From assembly GCA_034928145.1 (NCBI GenBank), contig JAYFPE010000010.1:68171-132170 (forward strand): a stretch of 64,000 bases of DNA. The letters run 5' to 3'. Under the pieces are notes generated by a model. That model made no database searches and had not been told where the DNA came from. It saw only the letters and a list, made by a program, of their open reading frames with translations. Of the stretch, positions 17,570-26,064 are shown piece by piece (the first letter of the stretch is position 1; each line of letters opens with the position of its first letter). A program made the translations under genes and the position numbers. The DNA comes from Pelethousia sp034928145 (lineage in GTDB: Bacteria; Bacillota; Clostridia; Christensenellales; CAG-138).

Positions 17570-18462
17570 AATGATACCCCCTTGTGGGAAATAACATCAT
17601 AGCTGCCATCTGCGTGGAATACGATACGGCCCCGGCGGTGCGACCAACAGCCCGTGCTGACCGCCACGCCTATGGTGGAAGGATGCCTGGCCGCATTCTC
17701 GATATGTACGGCCAGCACGGAGCGCTTGCCGGAAAGGCCCTGTGGGCCCAGGCCGATCGAGTCGATGGCGGCGGCCAGTTCGGTCTCCAAGAAAGCGCCC
17801 CGTTCGTTTGGATTGTGCGTACCGAGCGGGCGTAGCAGGGCGCGCTTGGATAGCTTTGCGGCTGTTTCTAGGGAGGTGGCAATGCCCAGCCCCACGACCA
17901 GCGGCGGACAGGCGTTGAGCCCATAGGAGGTCATAATATCCAAAACAAATTCCACAACGCCTTCATATCCGGCGCCGGGCATCAGCACCATGCCCCGGCC
18001 GGGCAGCGTACAGCCCCCTCCCGCCATATAGATATCCAGCGTCAGGTCACTGCTGCCAGGAACCAGTTCCCAATCAACGCAAGGGACGCATAAACCGGTA
18101 TTATCCCCGGTGTTATATTCATCAAAGGTTTGCACGGCATTGTGGCGCAGCGGCGCACGTACCGTCGCCTCCCGCACCGCGGCGTCAAAGATGCCGGGCA
18201 GCGCCGATAATAGTGGATACTCCGTCCCTACGGCAGGGAAGAACTGTATAACGCCGGTATCCTGGCAACACGGGCGATCCAACGCTTTTGCCAGCTCCTG
18301 ATTGTCGAACATGGCGTCATAAACAAGCTTTGGCAGAGGTTCGGTTTCCTGCGCACGCAGTTCCGCCAGTTTTTGGATGATGTCGTCTGGCAGCACCTTA
18401 GAGACATGGCAAATAAACCGGGATAGAATTTCGACTATCACCGCTTCATTGGTTATTGGCAT
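17566..18462 (-). CDS. ttdA: Tartrate/fumarate dehydratase alpha subunit
   Basis: A 298-residue catalytic subunit carrying the iron-sulfur cluster. Candidate cluster cysteines lie in RPCCQDTGV (near residue 65), GLCVPCVDW (near 115) and GLNACPPLVV (near 190). The length matches TtdA (303). It is translationally coupled to the beta subunit. A LarA-type racemase and a malic enzyme are encoded about 33 kb away in the same functional locus, so a route through malate or oxaloacetate to pyruvate is plausible. Confidence 0.86.
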   Translation of the reverse strand: MPITNEAVIVEILSRFICHVSKVLPDDIIQKLAELRAQETEPLPKLVYDAMFDNQELAKALDRPCCQDTGVIQFFPAVGTEYPLLSALPGIFDAAVREATVRAPLRHNAVQTFDEYNTGDNTGLCVPCVDWELVPGSSDLTLDIYMAGGGCTLPGRGMVLMPGAGYEGVVEFVLDIMTSYGLNACPPLVVGLGIATSLETAAKLSKRALLRPLGTHNPNERGAFLETELAAAIDSIGLGPQGLSGKRSVLAVHIENAARHPSTIGVAVSTGCWSHRRGRIVFHADGSYDVISHKGVSL

Positions 18463-18479
18463 GAAAGTGAATGCTCCTT

Positions 18480-19259
18480 TCAGGTATCGTTATGCGTGGG
18501 GTCGGGATAGATGCATACTATATCACTGGCTTTCATATGGTCCATATATTCGCTCGGCGGCTCTTTTTCGGCAACTACATAATTCATATCGTCGAAGGAT
18601 GCGTAGGAGAACAATGCGGCTTTGCCATATTTATCCGTATCGGCCAGCAGGGCGATGTGTCCTTTGTTTTGCTGAACCAACTGGCGCTTGATAGCTTCCT
18701 CAAAATAGGAATTAATGGTTAAGCCGCGATTCAGAGAAACGCCGGTAGCGCTCATCAACACAAGGTCAAAGGTAAGGCTTGAAAGGGTTTCGATCGTGGA
18801 TGCCCCGATAAACGAACTTGTGGCGCTGTCGTAAAATCCCCCCAGAGACACCAGCTCCAAATTTGGGTAATGGGGAATTTCCGTCATGACCTTGAGATTG
18901 CTGGTGACGATGGTGATATTGTTTTTTTTCTCAAGATACGGCAGCACATTGGTCGTGGTAGTGCCCGTATCGATAAACACGGTGGAATTATCCTGCACAA
19001 GCTGCGCAGCCAGCGCGCCGATGACATGCTTGGAGGAAACGTTTGTTTTTTCACGCTGGCTGATCGGAATCGGAACCGATGAGGAAATAGCCATCACGCC
19101 GCCATAAACTTTTTTGATATGGCCGTTTTTCAAAAGCTCGGAAATATCCCTTCGGATGGTGTTGACCGATACAGAAAAATGGTCGGCTAACTCATTGAGC
19201 GAAACATTGCCGCGCTCTACGATAAAGGCTTCCATCTCATTGATACGATTCAGGCGCAT
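18480..19259 (-). CDS. DeoR-family transcriptional repressor
   Basis: A 259-residue regulator. Residues 1-57 are a DeoR helix-turn-helix (LADHFSVSVNTIRRDISELLKNG), and the rest is a sugar-phosphate sensing DeoR_C domain with the ribose-isomerase-like fold (IDTGTTTTNVLPYL, VLMSATGVSLNRGLT). The ATG at 19259 follows AAGGAG and opens MRLNRINEMEAF; the longer frame upstream is not homologous. It lies inside the minus operon and has a clear paralogue at 47322-48092. Its effector is probably a phosphorylated sugar made in the pathway. Confidence 0.92.
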   Translation of the reverse strand: MRLNRINEMEAFIVERGNVSLNELADHFSVSVNTIRRDISELLKNGHIKKVYGGVMAISSSVPIPISQREKTNVSSKHVIGALAAQLVQDNSTVFIDTGTTTTNVLPYLEKKNNITIVTSNLKVMTEIPHYPNLELVSLGGFYDSATSSFIGASTIETLSSLTFDLVLMSATGVSLNRGLTINSYFEEAIKRQLVQQNKGHIALLADTDKYGKAALFSYASFDDMNYVVAEKEPPSEYMDHMKASDIVCIYPDPTHNDT

Positions 19260-19285
19260 AAATATAAATTCTCCTTTTTTAGATA

Positions 19286-19753
19286 TCAGGGGATGTCGCA
19301 GCCGATCGTTCCATCCCGCTCGATCATGGCGATCATATCGATGCGCTTTTGGTGCTGCTGCCCAAGGAATTTTGCCTCCAACCAAGCGTCAACGATCATT
19401 TTTGCAAATTCCCCGCCCACGACACGCGTGCCGAGGGCCAACATATTGGCGTTATTATGCTCTGTAGCCATCTTGGCCGAATAGGGCTCAGAGCAGCAAG
19501 CGCAGCGGATCCCATTCACTTTGTTGGCAGCGATTGAGATGCCGACGCCTGTTCCACAAAAAACGATGCCGCGCTCGCATTCACCGCTAGCTACGGCATT
19601 GGCGGCTTTAAGCGCATAGATGGGATAGTCGCATACTTCGGTATCATAAGTGCCATAATCTTTGTAAGCAATCCCTTTCTGGTCAAAATAGTCCATGATG
19701 ATCTTTTTCAAAGTGATTCCTACAAAATCGCTGGCAAGAGCTAACATGGGCAT
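19286..19753 (-). CDS. rpiB: RpiB/LacAB-family sugar-phosphate isomerase
   Basis: A 155-residue isomerase of the ribose-5-phosphate isomerase B fold. The catalytic cysteine lies in GIVFCGTGVGISIAANK near residue 67 and the anion hole in the same stretch; HNNANMLALGTR follows. It could act on ribose-5-phosphate or, as in related enzymes, on allose-, galactose- or tetrose-phosphates. Two ATGs (19753 and 19747) share one GAAGGGAC site; the second has better spacing. It sits between the DeoR gene and the epimerase gene. Confidence 0.88.
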   Translation of the reverse strand: MPMLALASDFVGITLKKIIMDYFDQKGIAYKDYGTYDTEVCDYPIYALKAANAVASGECERGIVFCGTGVGISIAANKVNGIRCACCSEPYSAKMATEHNNANMLALGTRVVGGEFAKMIVDAWLEAKFLGQQHQKRIDMIAMIERDGTIGCDIP

Positions 19754-19765
19754 CAGTCCCTTCTT

Positions 19766-20593
19766 TTAATGATTATTTATGATTTTATTTAAATAGTCAA
19801 GACTGCCGGCCGCGGCTTTTCCCCCATCCGGAATCGGCAGGCACTCTACGGATACATAACCTTGATAGGCGATATCGGCCAGCGCACGGAGCACGGCGGT
19901 GAAATCCAGAGAGCCCGAGCCGCACGCATGCCGGGTATTATCGGCAAAATGGATGTAACCAAGACGTTTTCTGGTAAGGCGGATCGCAGCGCACATGTCC
20001 GCCTCCTCGATATTCATATGGAAGGTATCCAGGTGCACGAAAAGATGCGCAGAGCCGAAGGAGTTTACAAAACGTAGCGTTTCCTCGGCGGTATTGAGAT
20101 AATTGTTCTCATAACGATTGATTGCCTCAAAATAAATTGGCACTGGAGCTGGTTCGTTGTAAACTAAAATCTGCTCAATGCAGGCGCGCATGCGTTCATC
20201 GCAGGCAGAGCGATTATGGATATCGGGAATTTTTCCGCGCAGGCTACCGATGATGATCCCGCTTTCGGTGATGCGAGCCCAGTCGATAAAAGCCCGGATC
20301 CGCGCCACGGCGGCATCCCGTACATCGGGGTCATCGTCGATAAAGCAAAGTTTATCAACGAGATTTGCGAGCCCTGTTGCAATGGCGGAAACCTTGACGC
20401 CGGTTTCTTCCGATAACCGCCGCACCATTTGGGCCGGCGCTTCTTCAGGCTCGCGTAGATGCAGTTCAACGGCGTCGTATCCAATATCCCGCGCGCGGCG
20501 AAACTGTTCCGCCAAATCGCCACGCAGCAATACCGGCGCGCCCTCCAAAGCCCAAGGCGCGGCGGTTACCGCCAGTTGGAACAAGTGATTCAT
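19766..20593 (-). CDS. D-tagatose/D-psicose 3-epimerase-like TIM-barrel isomerase
   Basis: A 275-residue TIM barrel of the AP-endonuclease-2 / sugar isomerase family. Metal-binding segments match ketose 3-epimerases: YFEAINRYENNYLNTAEE near residue 150, VHLDTFHMNIEE near residue 185, YIHFADNTR near 215 and YVSVECLP near 250. It would epimerise a free ketose or a phosphorylated sugar. The ATG at 20593 follows AGGGGG with 7-base spacing. It is the first gene of the minus-strand operon. Confidence 0.82.
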   Translation of the reverse strand: MNHLFQLAVTAAPWALEGAPVLLRGDLAEQFRRARDIGYDAVELHLREPEEAPAQMVRRLSEETGVKVSAIATGLANLVDKLCFIDDDPDVRDAAVARIRAFIDWARITESGIIIGSLRGKIPDIHNRSACDERMRACIEQILVYNEPAPVPIYFEAINRYENNYLNTAEETLRFVNSFGSAHLFVHLDTFHMNIEEADMCAAIRLTRKRLGYIHFADNTRHACGSGSLDFTAVLRALADIAYQGYVSVECLPIPDGGKAAAGSLDYLNKIINNH

Positions 20594-20658
20594 TTGAATA
20601 CCCCCTGCATCTCTAATTTGGTCATGTTGTACCATTATATAACCGGCATTTTAACGAT

Positions 20659-20687
20659 ATCATACAACAAAATACTAATTTTTGCAA
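20659..20687 (-). promoter_or_regulatory. Promoter of the epimerase-RpiB-DeoR-dehydratase-hydantoinase operon
   Basis: On the minus strand the -35 is TTGCAA (20682-20687), the spacer 17 bp, and the -10 TATGAT (20659-20664). It is about 60 bp upstream of the first start codon and lies in the 416-bp AT-rich divergent control region 20594-21009. Confidence 0.7.
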
Positions 20688-20831
20688 TTATAACTTGCGG
20701 AATATTTCAAGTTTAATAAGTAACGAATCGCTTTAAACGCGTGCTGCAGGCATAAATATATGCTTAAACATTAAATAGGTAGGTAAATTGTGCCTTTCTA
20801 GAGAAAAACGGATTTTTACCAACAGAACCAT

Positions 20832-20860
20832 TTGACATTTGCGAAAAACGTATATATACT
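20832..20860 (+). promoter_or_regulatory. Promoter of the 11-gene amidohydrolase/glycosidase operon
   Basis: The -35 is TTGACA (20832-20837), the spacer 17 bp, and the -10 TATACT (20855-20860). The match is close to consensus, implying a strong promoter held down by repression. The leader to the first ATG is about 145 bases. Confidence 0.85.
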
Positions 20861-20867
20861 AGTTAAC

Positions 20868-20891
20868 AAGCAAGAATACATAAACTTGCTT
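20868..20891. promoter_or_regulatory. Inverted repeat just downstream of the amidohydrolase operon promoter
   Basis: AAGCAAG (20868-20874), a 10-base spacer, then CTTGCTT (20885-20891). It overlaps the expected RNA start, a classic repressor site. A further TGCTTAAA copy occurs at 20761-20768. The DeoR protein encoded next door is the natural candidate, but this is inferred from position. Confidence 0.55.
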
Positions 20892-21009
20892 AAATAGCTC
20901 AACAAATATTATCATTAATTACCCAATATGTTGATTGGGATTCACAGATAGCAAATAACAAATATGATTATGGTACAACATTAAGCAGATTCAAGGAGGA
21001 GAGAAACAC

Positions 21010-22362
21010 ATGAAGATTATTAAAAACGCCATGATTGTTGTTCCAGATGAGAAAAAATGCCTGATCCGTAACGGCTTTATTCGCATCGACGGCAATAAGA
21101 TCGCCGAAATCGACTCGATGGAGAAATTGACGGCACAAAAGCTGGAAGGTGCGGAAGTGATAGATGCGAAGGGGAAGATCGCCATCCCGGGGTTTGTTTC
21201 CACGCACAGCCACCTCTACAGCGCGGTCGTTCGCAGCCTGCCCCATGCGGGTTATGACGATGTGGATTTTTCCTTCGTATCCTGGATGGATCGATTCTGG
21301 TTCAAGATGTTGGAGGACAAGGTCAACCGTAAGGATGTATATGCGGGCACCCTGATTAATTGCATCGAAAACATCAAGCACGGCTATACCACGACTTCGG
21401 ATACCTGCGAGGGCTCTTATGCGCTTCCCGGCGCATTGTTCGAAGCGGGCCGTGCGGCGGAAGAATCCGGCATCCGCGGCCTTATGTCTTTTGAAACCAC
21501 GGGCCGTATCAGTCCGGAAAACGCCGAGTTGGGGCTTAAGGAAAACGTTGATTTTATCCAGGAGCGCAGGAAGTATCCCGATAGCCGCATCCAAGGCGTC
21601 ATCGGCGTTCATACCACTTATACCTGCTCCGGAGACCTGATTCAAAAATGCCGCGCAGAAGCGACCCGCATTGGTGCGGGGCTGCAAATGCACCTTGCCG
21701 ACGACCGCTGGCATAGCTTCGATAGCACACTCAAATATGGCAAGCGGTGCCTTAAATGGCTGGAAGACCTCGAGTTTCTCGGGCCGGACGTGTTGTTTTT
21801 CCATTGCAGCTATATGAATAATCGCCTGGACCCCGAGATCATGAAAAGGCACGGATGCAATATTTCGCATCAGCCGGTTTCAAACGCGAGCTTCGGATTT
21901 TGGCCGAACATGGTTCCGTTTATCGACGCGGGCGTAAACGTATCCCTCGGTACGGATGGGCAGACGCAGTCCATGTTTGAGAACATGCGCGCGGCACAGA
22001 TGATCCACCGCATCCGTTATGAGGATCTTGAGCTGCTTCCGGATAAGCAGATGTTCGAGATGGCCACCATTAACGGCGCTCGCTCGCTGCATATGGAGGA
22101 TCAGATCGGCACGCTGGAAGTCGGCAAGAAAGCGGATGTCGTTCTCCTCAAAAACAACAGCCCCGTTCCGGTATTTGAAAACAACGTGATGAACTTTATC
22201 GTGACCGTAGCTGACAGCGCGCATGTTGACACGGTTATCATCGACGGCAACCTGGTGGTCAAGGGCGGCGAATATCTGCTCATGGATGAAGAAGAAGTCC
22301 GCGCAAAGTGCCAGGAGCAGGCTGTAGACTTCTGGAAGCGGAATGATTGGCCCATTCCTTGA
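21010..22362 (+). CDS. Amidohydrolase-superfamily protein, SsnA/TRZ-ATZ type (first of the operon)
   Basis: A 450-residue cytosolic metal-dependent hydrolase or deaminase. The N-terminal beta-sandwich leads to the HSH motif (His66, His68 in GFVSTHSHLYS). Further metal or active-site segments are QMHLADD (His228), VLFFHCSYM and SLGTDGQTQSMFENM. The position usually held by the catalytic glutamate (HxxE) is Asp231. The C-terminus ends in the sandwich strand pair HVDTVIIDGNLVVKGG. GGAGGAGAG precedes the ATG. It is the promoter-proximal gene of an operon with M20 hydrolases and a PreA-like protein, as SsnA is in enterobacterial purine clusters. The substrate is unknown. Confidence 0.88.
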   Translation: MKIIKNAMIVVPDEKKCLIRNGFIRIDGNKIAEIDSMEKLTAQKLEGAEVIDAKGKIAIPGFVSTHSHLYSAVVRSLPHAGYDDVDFSFVSWMDRFWFKMLEDKVNRKDVYAGTLINCIENIKHGYTTTSDTCEGSYALPGALFEAGRAAEESGIRGLMSFETTGRISPENAELGLKENVDFIQERRKYPDSRIQGVIGVHTTYTCSGDLIQKCRAEATRIGAGLQMHLADDRWHSFDSTLKYGKRCLKWLEDLEFLGPDVLFFHCSYMNNRLDPEIMKRHGCNISHQPVSNASFGFWPNMVPFIDAGVNVSLGTDGQTQSMFENMRAAQMIHRIRYEDLELLPDKQMFEMATINGARSLHMEDQIGTLEVGKKADVVLLKNNSPVPVFENNVMNFIVTVADSAHVDTVIIDGNLVVKGGEYLLMDEEEVRAKCQEQAVDFWKRNDWPIP

Positions 22363-22420
22363 TCCTAGCGCGGCCAGAGCTTTTGAACATATTATTTTGA
22401 AAAATAGAGGCGCAGGTAAA

Positions 22421-23653
22421 ATGAGTGATTATGTACCCAAGTATCAAGGCGAGTACGTAGGCCGCGGCAAGCATGTCGCCAATGAGGAAATATGCGACAT
22501 CCTGGCGCGCGTCGTACAGTGCGATAGTACCTTTGGCCGCGAGGGCGATTGCGGGCGGCTGATCGAGTCCATTGCCAAGGAGCACGGGCTGCATGCGGAG
22601 ATTATGCCTTGTGGGCAAGATGATCGGTTTAACGTTATCATTACCGAAGGAGCGGAGGGCTATCAAGGCGAAACGCTCGGACTAATGCTCCATGGGCATT
22701 ATGACACCGTGCCAGTATTAGATATGCCGGAGCCCTTCCACACGAAAATCCAGGATAACAGGATGTGGGGGCGCGGTATCGTGGATCAAAAGGGCGGTGT
22801 GGTCGCATCCCTCTGTGCGCTGATCGCCATCAAACGCTCCGGCAAAAAGCTGAAAAAGCCGGTTTGCCTTGCAGCTGTGATCGATGAGGAATCGGAACAC
22901 CGGGGCAGCTATACGCTGGCCAAGAGCGGCATCAAGGCCGAATACGCCCTCACGACGGAACCGACCAACACGGTGACGTGCGAGTTCGGCTGCAAGGGAA
23001 CGACCCCCATCCGTATTATAGTGGAAGGCAAAACGGCGCATGCCAGCAATCCATGGGTGGGCGTCAACGCCATCGAGAAATCCTTGCAGATTCTCCATGG
23101 CCTGTTCGCAATGCAATTCCCGCAGATTGACCTTGGTGAATTCGGTGTCAAGCAGGGGACCATCTGTGTAAGCAAGATGGATGCGGGCACAGCGTATAAC
23201 AATGTGCCCGGCGAGGCGGTGATCTGGATGGACCGCAGAACCGTGCCCGGCGAAAATACGCCCTTGGCGCTGGAGCAGGTCAAGGCGGTTGTAGAAGAAG
23301 CAAAGAAACAGGATCCCGCCATCGTAGCAACCGTAGAGGTTGCCCGCCCTGACTGGCATTGGGCCCCCATTCGCGAAAGGGGACTCAACCCTACCTGGAT
23401 GAAGGATGACTGTGAGCTGTATGATTATCTGAATCAGGCCGCCCGCAAGAGTGGCCTGCAGGACTTGAAAAAATGCTATTCCAACGGCTACAACGACATG
23501 GATTTTCTGATCAATGATCTGGGGATCCCCACGCTCGTCTATGGCCCGGGCGACGGTAGAATGGCGCACACCCCTTATGAGGAAGTGGATATCGACGACG
23601 TCTGCAAAGTGACGGAAGTTTATTGCAATCTGATTGAAGAACTCTGCATGTAG
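22421..23653 (+). CDS. M20-family metallohydrolase (ArgE/DapE/YgeY type), first copy
   Basis: A 410-residue di-zinc amidase. Metal motifs: MLHGHYDTVPV (His and Asp, near residue 92), GRGIVDQKGG (Asp, near 125) and DEESEHRG (catalytic Glu, near 158), then the dimerisation domain and a terminal metal histidine in RMAHTPYEE. The ATG at 22421 with AGG upstream is chosen; the longer frame overlaps the previous gene without homology. In purine and pyrimidine pathways such enzymes hydrolyse ureido or N-carbamoyl intermediates. A paralogue lies two genes downstream. Confidence 0.86.
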   Translation: MSDYVPKYQGEYVGRGKHVANEEICDILARVVQCDSTFGREGDCGRLIESIAKEHGLHAEIMPCGQDDRFNVIITEGAEGYQGETLGLMLHGHYDTVPVLDMPEPFHTKIQDNRMWGRGIVDQKGGVVASLCALIAIKRSGKKLKKPVCLAAVIDEESEHRGSYTLAKSGIKAEYALTTEPTNTVTCEFGCKGTTPIRIIVEGKTAHASNPWVGVNAIEKSLQILHGLFAMQFPQIDLGEFGVKQGTICVSKMDAGTAYNNVPGEAVIWMDRRTVPGENTPLALEQVKAVVEEAKKQDPAIVATVEVARPDWHWAPIRERGLNPTWMKDDCELYDYLNQAARKSGLQDLKKCYSNGYNDMDFLINDLGIPTLVYGPGDGRMAHTPYEEVDIDDVCKVTEVYCNLIEELCM

Positions 23654-23675
23654 AAGAGTACAAAGGAGAATAGAT

Positions 23676-24773
23676 ATGCCTTTCGAAGTGGATCTATCGG
23701 TCAAAGTGGCCGGCGTAAGCATGAAGAACCCCTTGGTGCTCTCCGAGGGGCCGCTGACCGCCAATGCGCGGCTGATTAAGCGCGCTGCGGAGCACCCCAT
23801 TGGTGCGATCACTACAAAGAGCATCCAGCAACAAAACTCCCGCTCGGAGAATCCCTACATGATCGCCGCAGGCCGCGGCCTGATCAACGCGGACTGGACG
23901 GCAACCGACCTGGATGGGTGGCTGCCGGAGTTGGATCAAATCGACATCCCTATGCCGCTGTTTACCAATATTGGCACCAACAAATGCCCGCCCAAGAAAG
24001 CGGCTGAATTTGCGGCTGTGTTGCAGGAGCATGGCGCCTCTTTCGTTACCTTTTCCGATTATGAGCCGGAAAACTTGGTGGATGCCATCCGCTTTGCCAG
24101 AAAGCAGGTGAAAGTGCCGCTGATGGTTAAGCTGCCGCCGTTTGTCAAAAACATCGGCGATCTTTGCAAGCGCTTGGAAGATGCCGGTGTGGATATGATC
24201 GCGGCCATGGATGCCGTTGGCCCGGCTATGGATATTGATGTAAAGACCCGCAGGCCGATCCTGGGCTGTGACGGTTCCTTCGGCTATCTATCCTCGGCGC
24301 CGATCTTCCCGCTGACGCTAGCCTACATCGCGGAGATCGCCCAGAATGTTTCCGTGCCCATCTTGGGCGTTGGCGGTGTGACCTGCGCGCAAGACGTTAT
24401 AAAACTTATCATGGCGGGAGCTACCTGCGTGGGCATGGTCGGCACGCCGATCCTCAAGGGGCTATCGATCTTTGATAAGGTGGAAGCTGATCTGAAAAAA
24501 TGGATGGCTGATAACCAGATACGCAGTCTGGACGAGATCCGTGGATGCGCCAAAGAATATATGCACCACGTTGCGCCCAAAACGCTGCGGGCGCAGGTTG
24601 ACGCCGATGCGTGCATCGGCTGCGGTATATGCGTCACATCCTGCTATGCGGGCGCGATTACCCAAAATAGCGATAAAAAGGCCGTTGTCAATTACGAGTA
24701 CTGCACGGGCTGCGGCGTATGCCAGACGGTTTGCAAAGCGCGGGCAATTTGCGTATCGAAGGATATGGCGTAA
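23676..24773 (+). CDS. PreA-like DHODH-fold protein with two C-terminal [4Fe-4S] sites
   Basis: A 365-residue protein. Residues 1-300 form an FMN-binding TIM barrel of the dihydroorotate/dihydropyrimidine dehydrogenase family (VPLMVKLPPFV, MDIDVKTRRPILG, PILGVGGV). Two ferredoxin sites follow: CIGCGICVTSC near residue 313 and CTGCGVCQTVC near 343. This is the E. coli PreA layout, but the NxSCP catalytic loop of true dihydropyrimidine dehydrogenases is replaced by TFSDYEPEN, so the active-site cysteine is missing. No PreT partner gene is nearby. The ATG at 23676 follows AAAGGAG. It may oxidise or reduce a different ring, or transfer electrons. Confidence 0.85.
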   Translation: MPFEVDLSVKVAGVSMKNPLVLSEGPLTANARLIKRAAEHPIGAITTKSIQQQNSRSENPYMIAAGRGLINADWTATDLDGWLPELDQIDIPMPLFTNIGTNKCPPKKAAEFAAVLQEHGASFVTFSDYEPENLVDAIRFARKQVKVPLMVKLPPFVKNIGDLCKRLEDAGVDMIAAMDAVGPAMDIDVKTRRPILGCDGSFGYLSSAPIFPLTLAYIAEIAQNVSVPILGVGGVTCAQDVIKLIMAGATCVGMVGTPILKGLSIFDKVEADLKKWMADNQIRSLDEIRGCAKEYMHHVAPKTLRAQVDADACIGCGICVTSCYAGAITQNSDKKAVVNYEYCTGCGVCQTVCKARAICVSKDMA

Positions 24774-24796
24774 AAATCGAAGGGAAGTAGCACAAC

Positions 24797-25984
24797 ATGC
24801 TCAATGAGAAACGTAAAGCTGAACTGACCGCGCTTTGCCGCGATATGATTTGCCTGCGCAGCGTAACCGGCGAAGAAAAGGCGCTTGCGCAAATGCTTGC
24901 TAAGCGCATGCTCACGTTGGGGTTTGATGAATCATACGTGGATGACCAGGGAAATGTCATCGGCAAGATCAAGGGTACGGGCGGCGGAAAGACCGTGCTG
25001 CTAGATGGGCATATCGATACGGTGGAAGTATCCGACCCCTCCGCCTGGCGGCACGATCCGTTTGCCGCACGGATCGAGGACGGGAGGATCTATGGCCGCG
25101 GCGCTGCGGATATGAAGGGCGCCCTCGCCGCGATGATTGCTGCCGCGGGCTACCTGGCCAAGGATAAACGGCCTAAGGGTGACGTATACGTGACCGGTAC
25201 GGCCATGGAGGAGATTGCCGAGGGTTGTTCCTTATCGCATATCATCTCCTCTATCCATCCGGATGTTGTCGTGATCGGCGAAGCAACACAGCTCAACCTG
25301 AACATTGGCCAGCGTGGGCGTGCCGAGATCGTGATAGAAACCAAGGGGAGGCCGGCGCACTCCTCCAACCCCGAGGTCGGCATTAACGCGGTCTATAAAA
25401 TGATGAAGCTGCTCGAGCAGGTCAGGACAATTCCGGCAACCCGGCATGAACTGCTTGGCAAGGGCATTATGGAATTGACCGATATCATCTCCTCCCCGTA
25501 TCCCGGCGCTTCCGTTGTGCCGGAGCGCTGCAAGGTTACATTCGATCGTCGCCTCCTGATAGGGGATACCGAGGAATCCGTATTGGCTGCGATCCGCGAA
25601 AAGATCGATTTGCTCAAAGCGGAAGATTCAGAGTTTGATGCGCAAGCATATGTGGCCGGGTTCGATCTCACGTTCTATACCGGCTATCATCAGACCCATC
25701 AGAAATTTGCGCCGGCCTGGTGCCTGGATCGAGACCGCCATAAAGATTTGATTGACACGGCGCTGTGCGCGTTGCGATCCACCGGGCTTTCGCCCCAGGT
25801 TTCGGCCTACAAGTTCTGCACAAATGGCAGCGCTTCCGCGGGTATCCACGGCATTTCCACCATTGGCTTTGGGCCTTGCGCCGAATCGCAGGCGCATGTT
25901 GTAGACGAATATGTGGAGATCGAGCAAATGGAGCGGGCGGCGAAAGGATATTACAGCCTGATTGATGCTATTTGCCAGTTGTAG
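24797..25984 (+). CDS. M20-family metallohydrolase (YgeY type), second copy
   Basis: A 395-residue di-zinc hydrolase. Metal motifs: LLDGHIDTVEV near residue 70, GRGAADMKGALA near 100, catalytic glutamates in AMEEIAEG near 137, and GEATQLNLNIGQRG (a YgeY-like stretch) near 155. YgeY-type proteins are linked to anaerobic purine/selenium gene clusters. AAGGGAAG precedes the ATG. The two M20 proteins of this operon are clearly different in sequence, so they probably act on successive intermediates. Confidence 0.86.
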   Translation: MLNEKRKAELTALCRDMICLRSVTGEEKALAQMLAKRMLTLGFDESYVDDQGNVIGKIKGTGGGKTVLLDGHIDTVEVSDPSAWRHDPFAARIEDGRIYGRGAADMKGALAAMIAAAGYLAKDKRPKGDVYVTGTAMEEIAEGCSLSHIISSIHPDVVVIGEATQLNLNIGQRGRAEIVIETKGRPAHSSNPEVGINAVYKMMKLLEQVRTIPATRHELLGKGIMELTDIISSPYPGASVVPERCKVTFDRRLLIGDTEESVLAAIREKIDLLKAEDSEFDAQAYVAGFDLTFYTGYHQTHQKFAPAWCLDRDRHKDLIDTALCALRSTGLSPQVSAYKFCTNGSASAGIHGISTIGFGPCAESQAHVVDEYVEIEQMERAAKGYYSLIDAICQL

Positions 25985-25988
25985 AAGT

Positions 25989-26037
25989 TGGGAAAGCGCA
26001 AAGCGCTCCATCCGCCAATCGGGTGGAGCATTTCCCA
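25989..26037 (+). promoter_or_regulatory. Intercistronic hairpin between M20 and amidohydrolase genes
   Basis: The outer arms TGGGAAA (25989-25995) and TTTCCCA (26031-26037) enclose an inner stem GCTCCATCCG (26005-26014) with CGGGTGGAGC (26020-26029) and a CCAA loop. There is no U-run. Its inner arms resemble those of the hairpin at 37767-37796. Confidence 0.7.
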
Positions 26038-26064
26038 TACTAATAGAGGGGGTGGAACATAAAG

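Noticed and set aside
20968..21870. 300-codon minus-strand frame opposite the first amidohydrolase
   Set aside because: Antisense to a protein with full metal motifs; covers the operon leader and has no homology visible.
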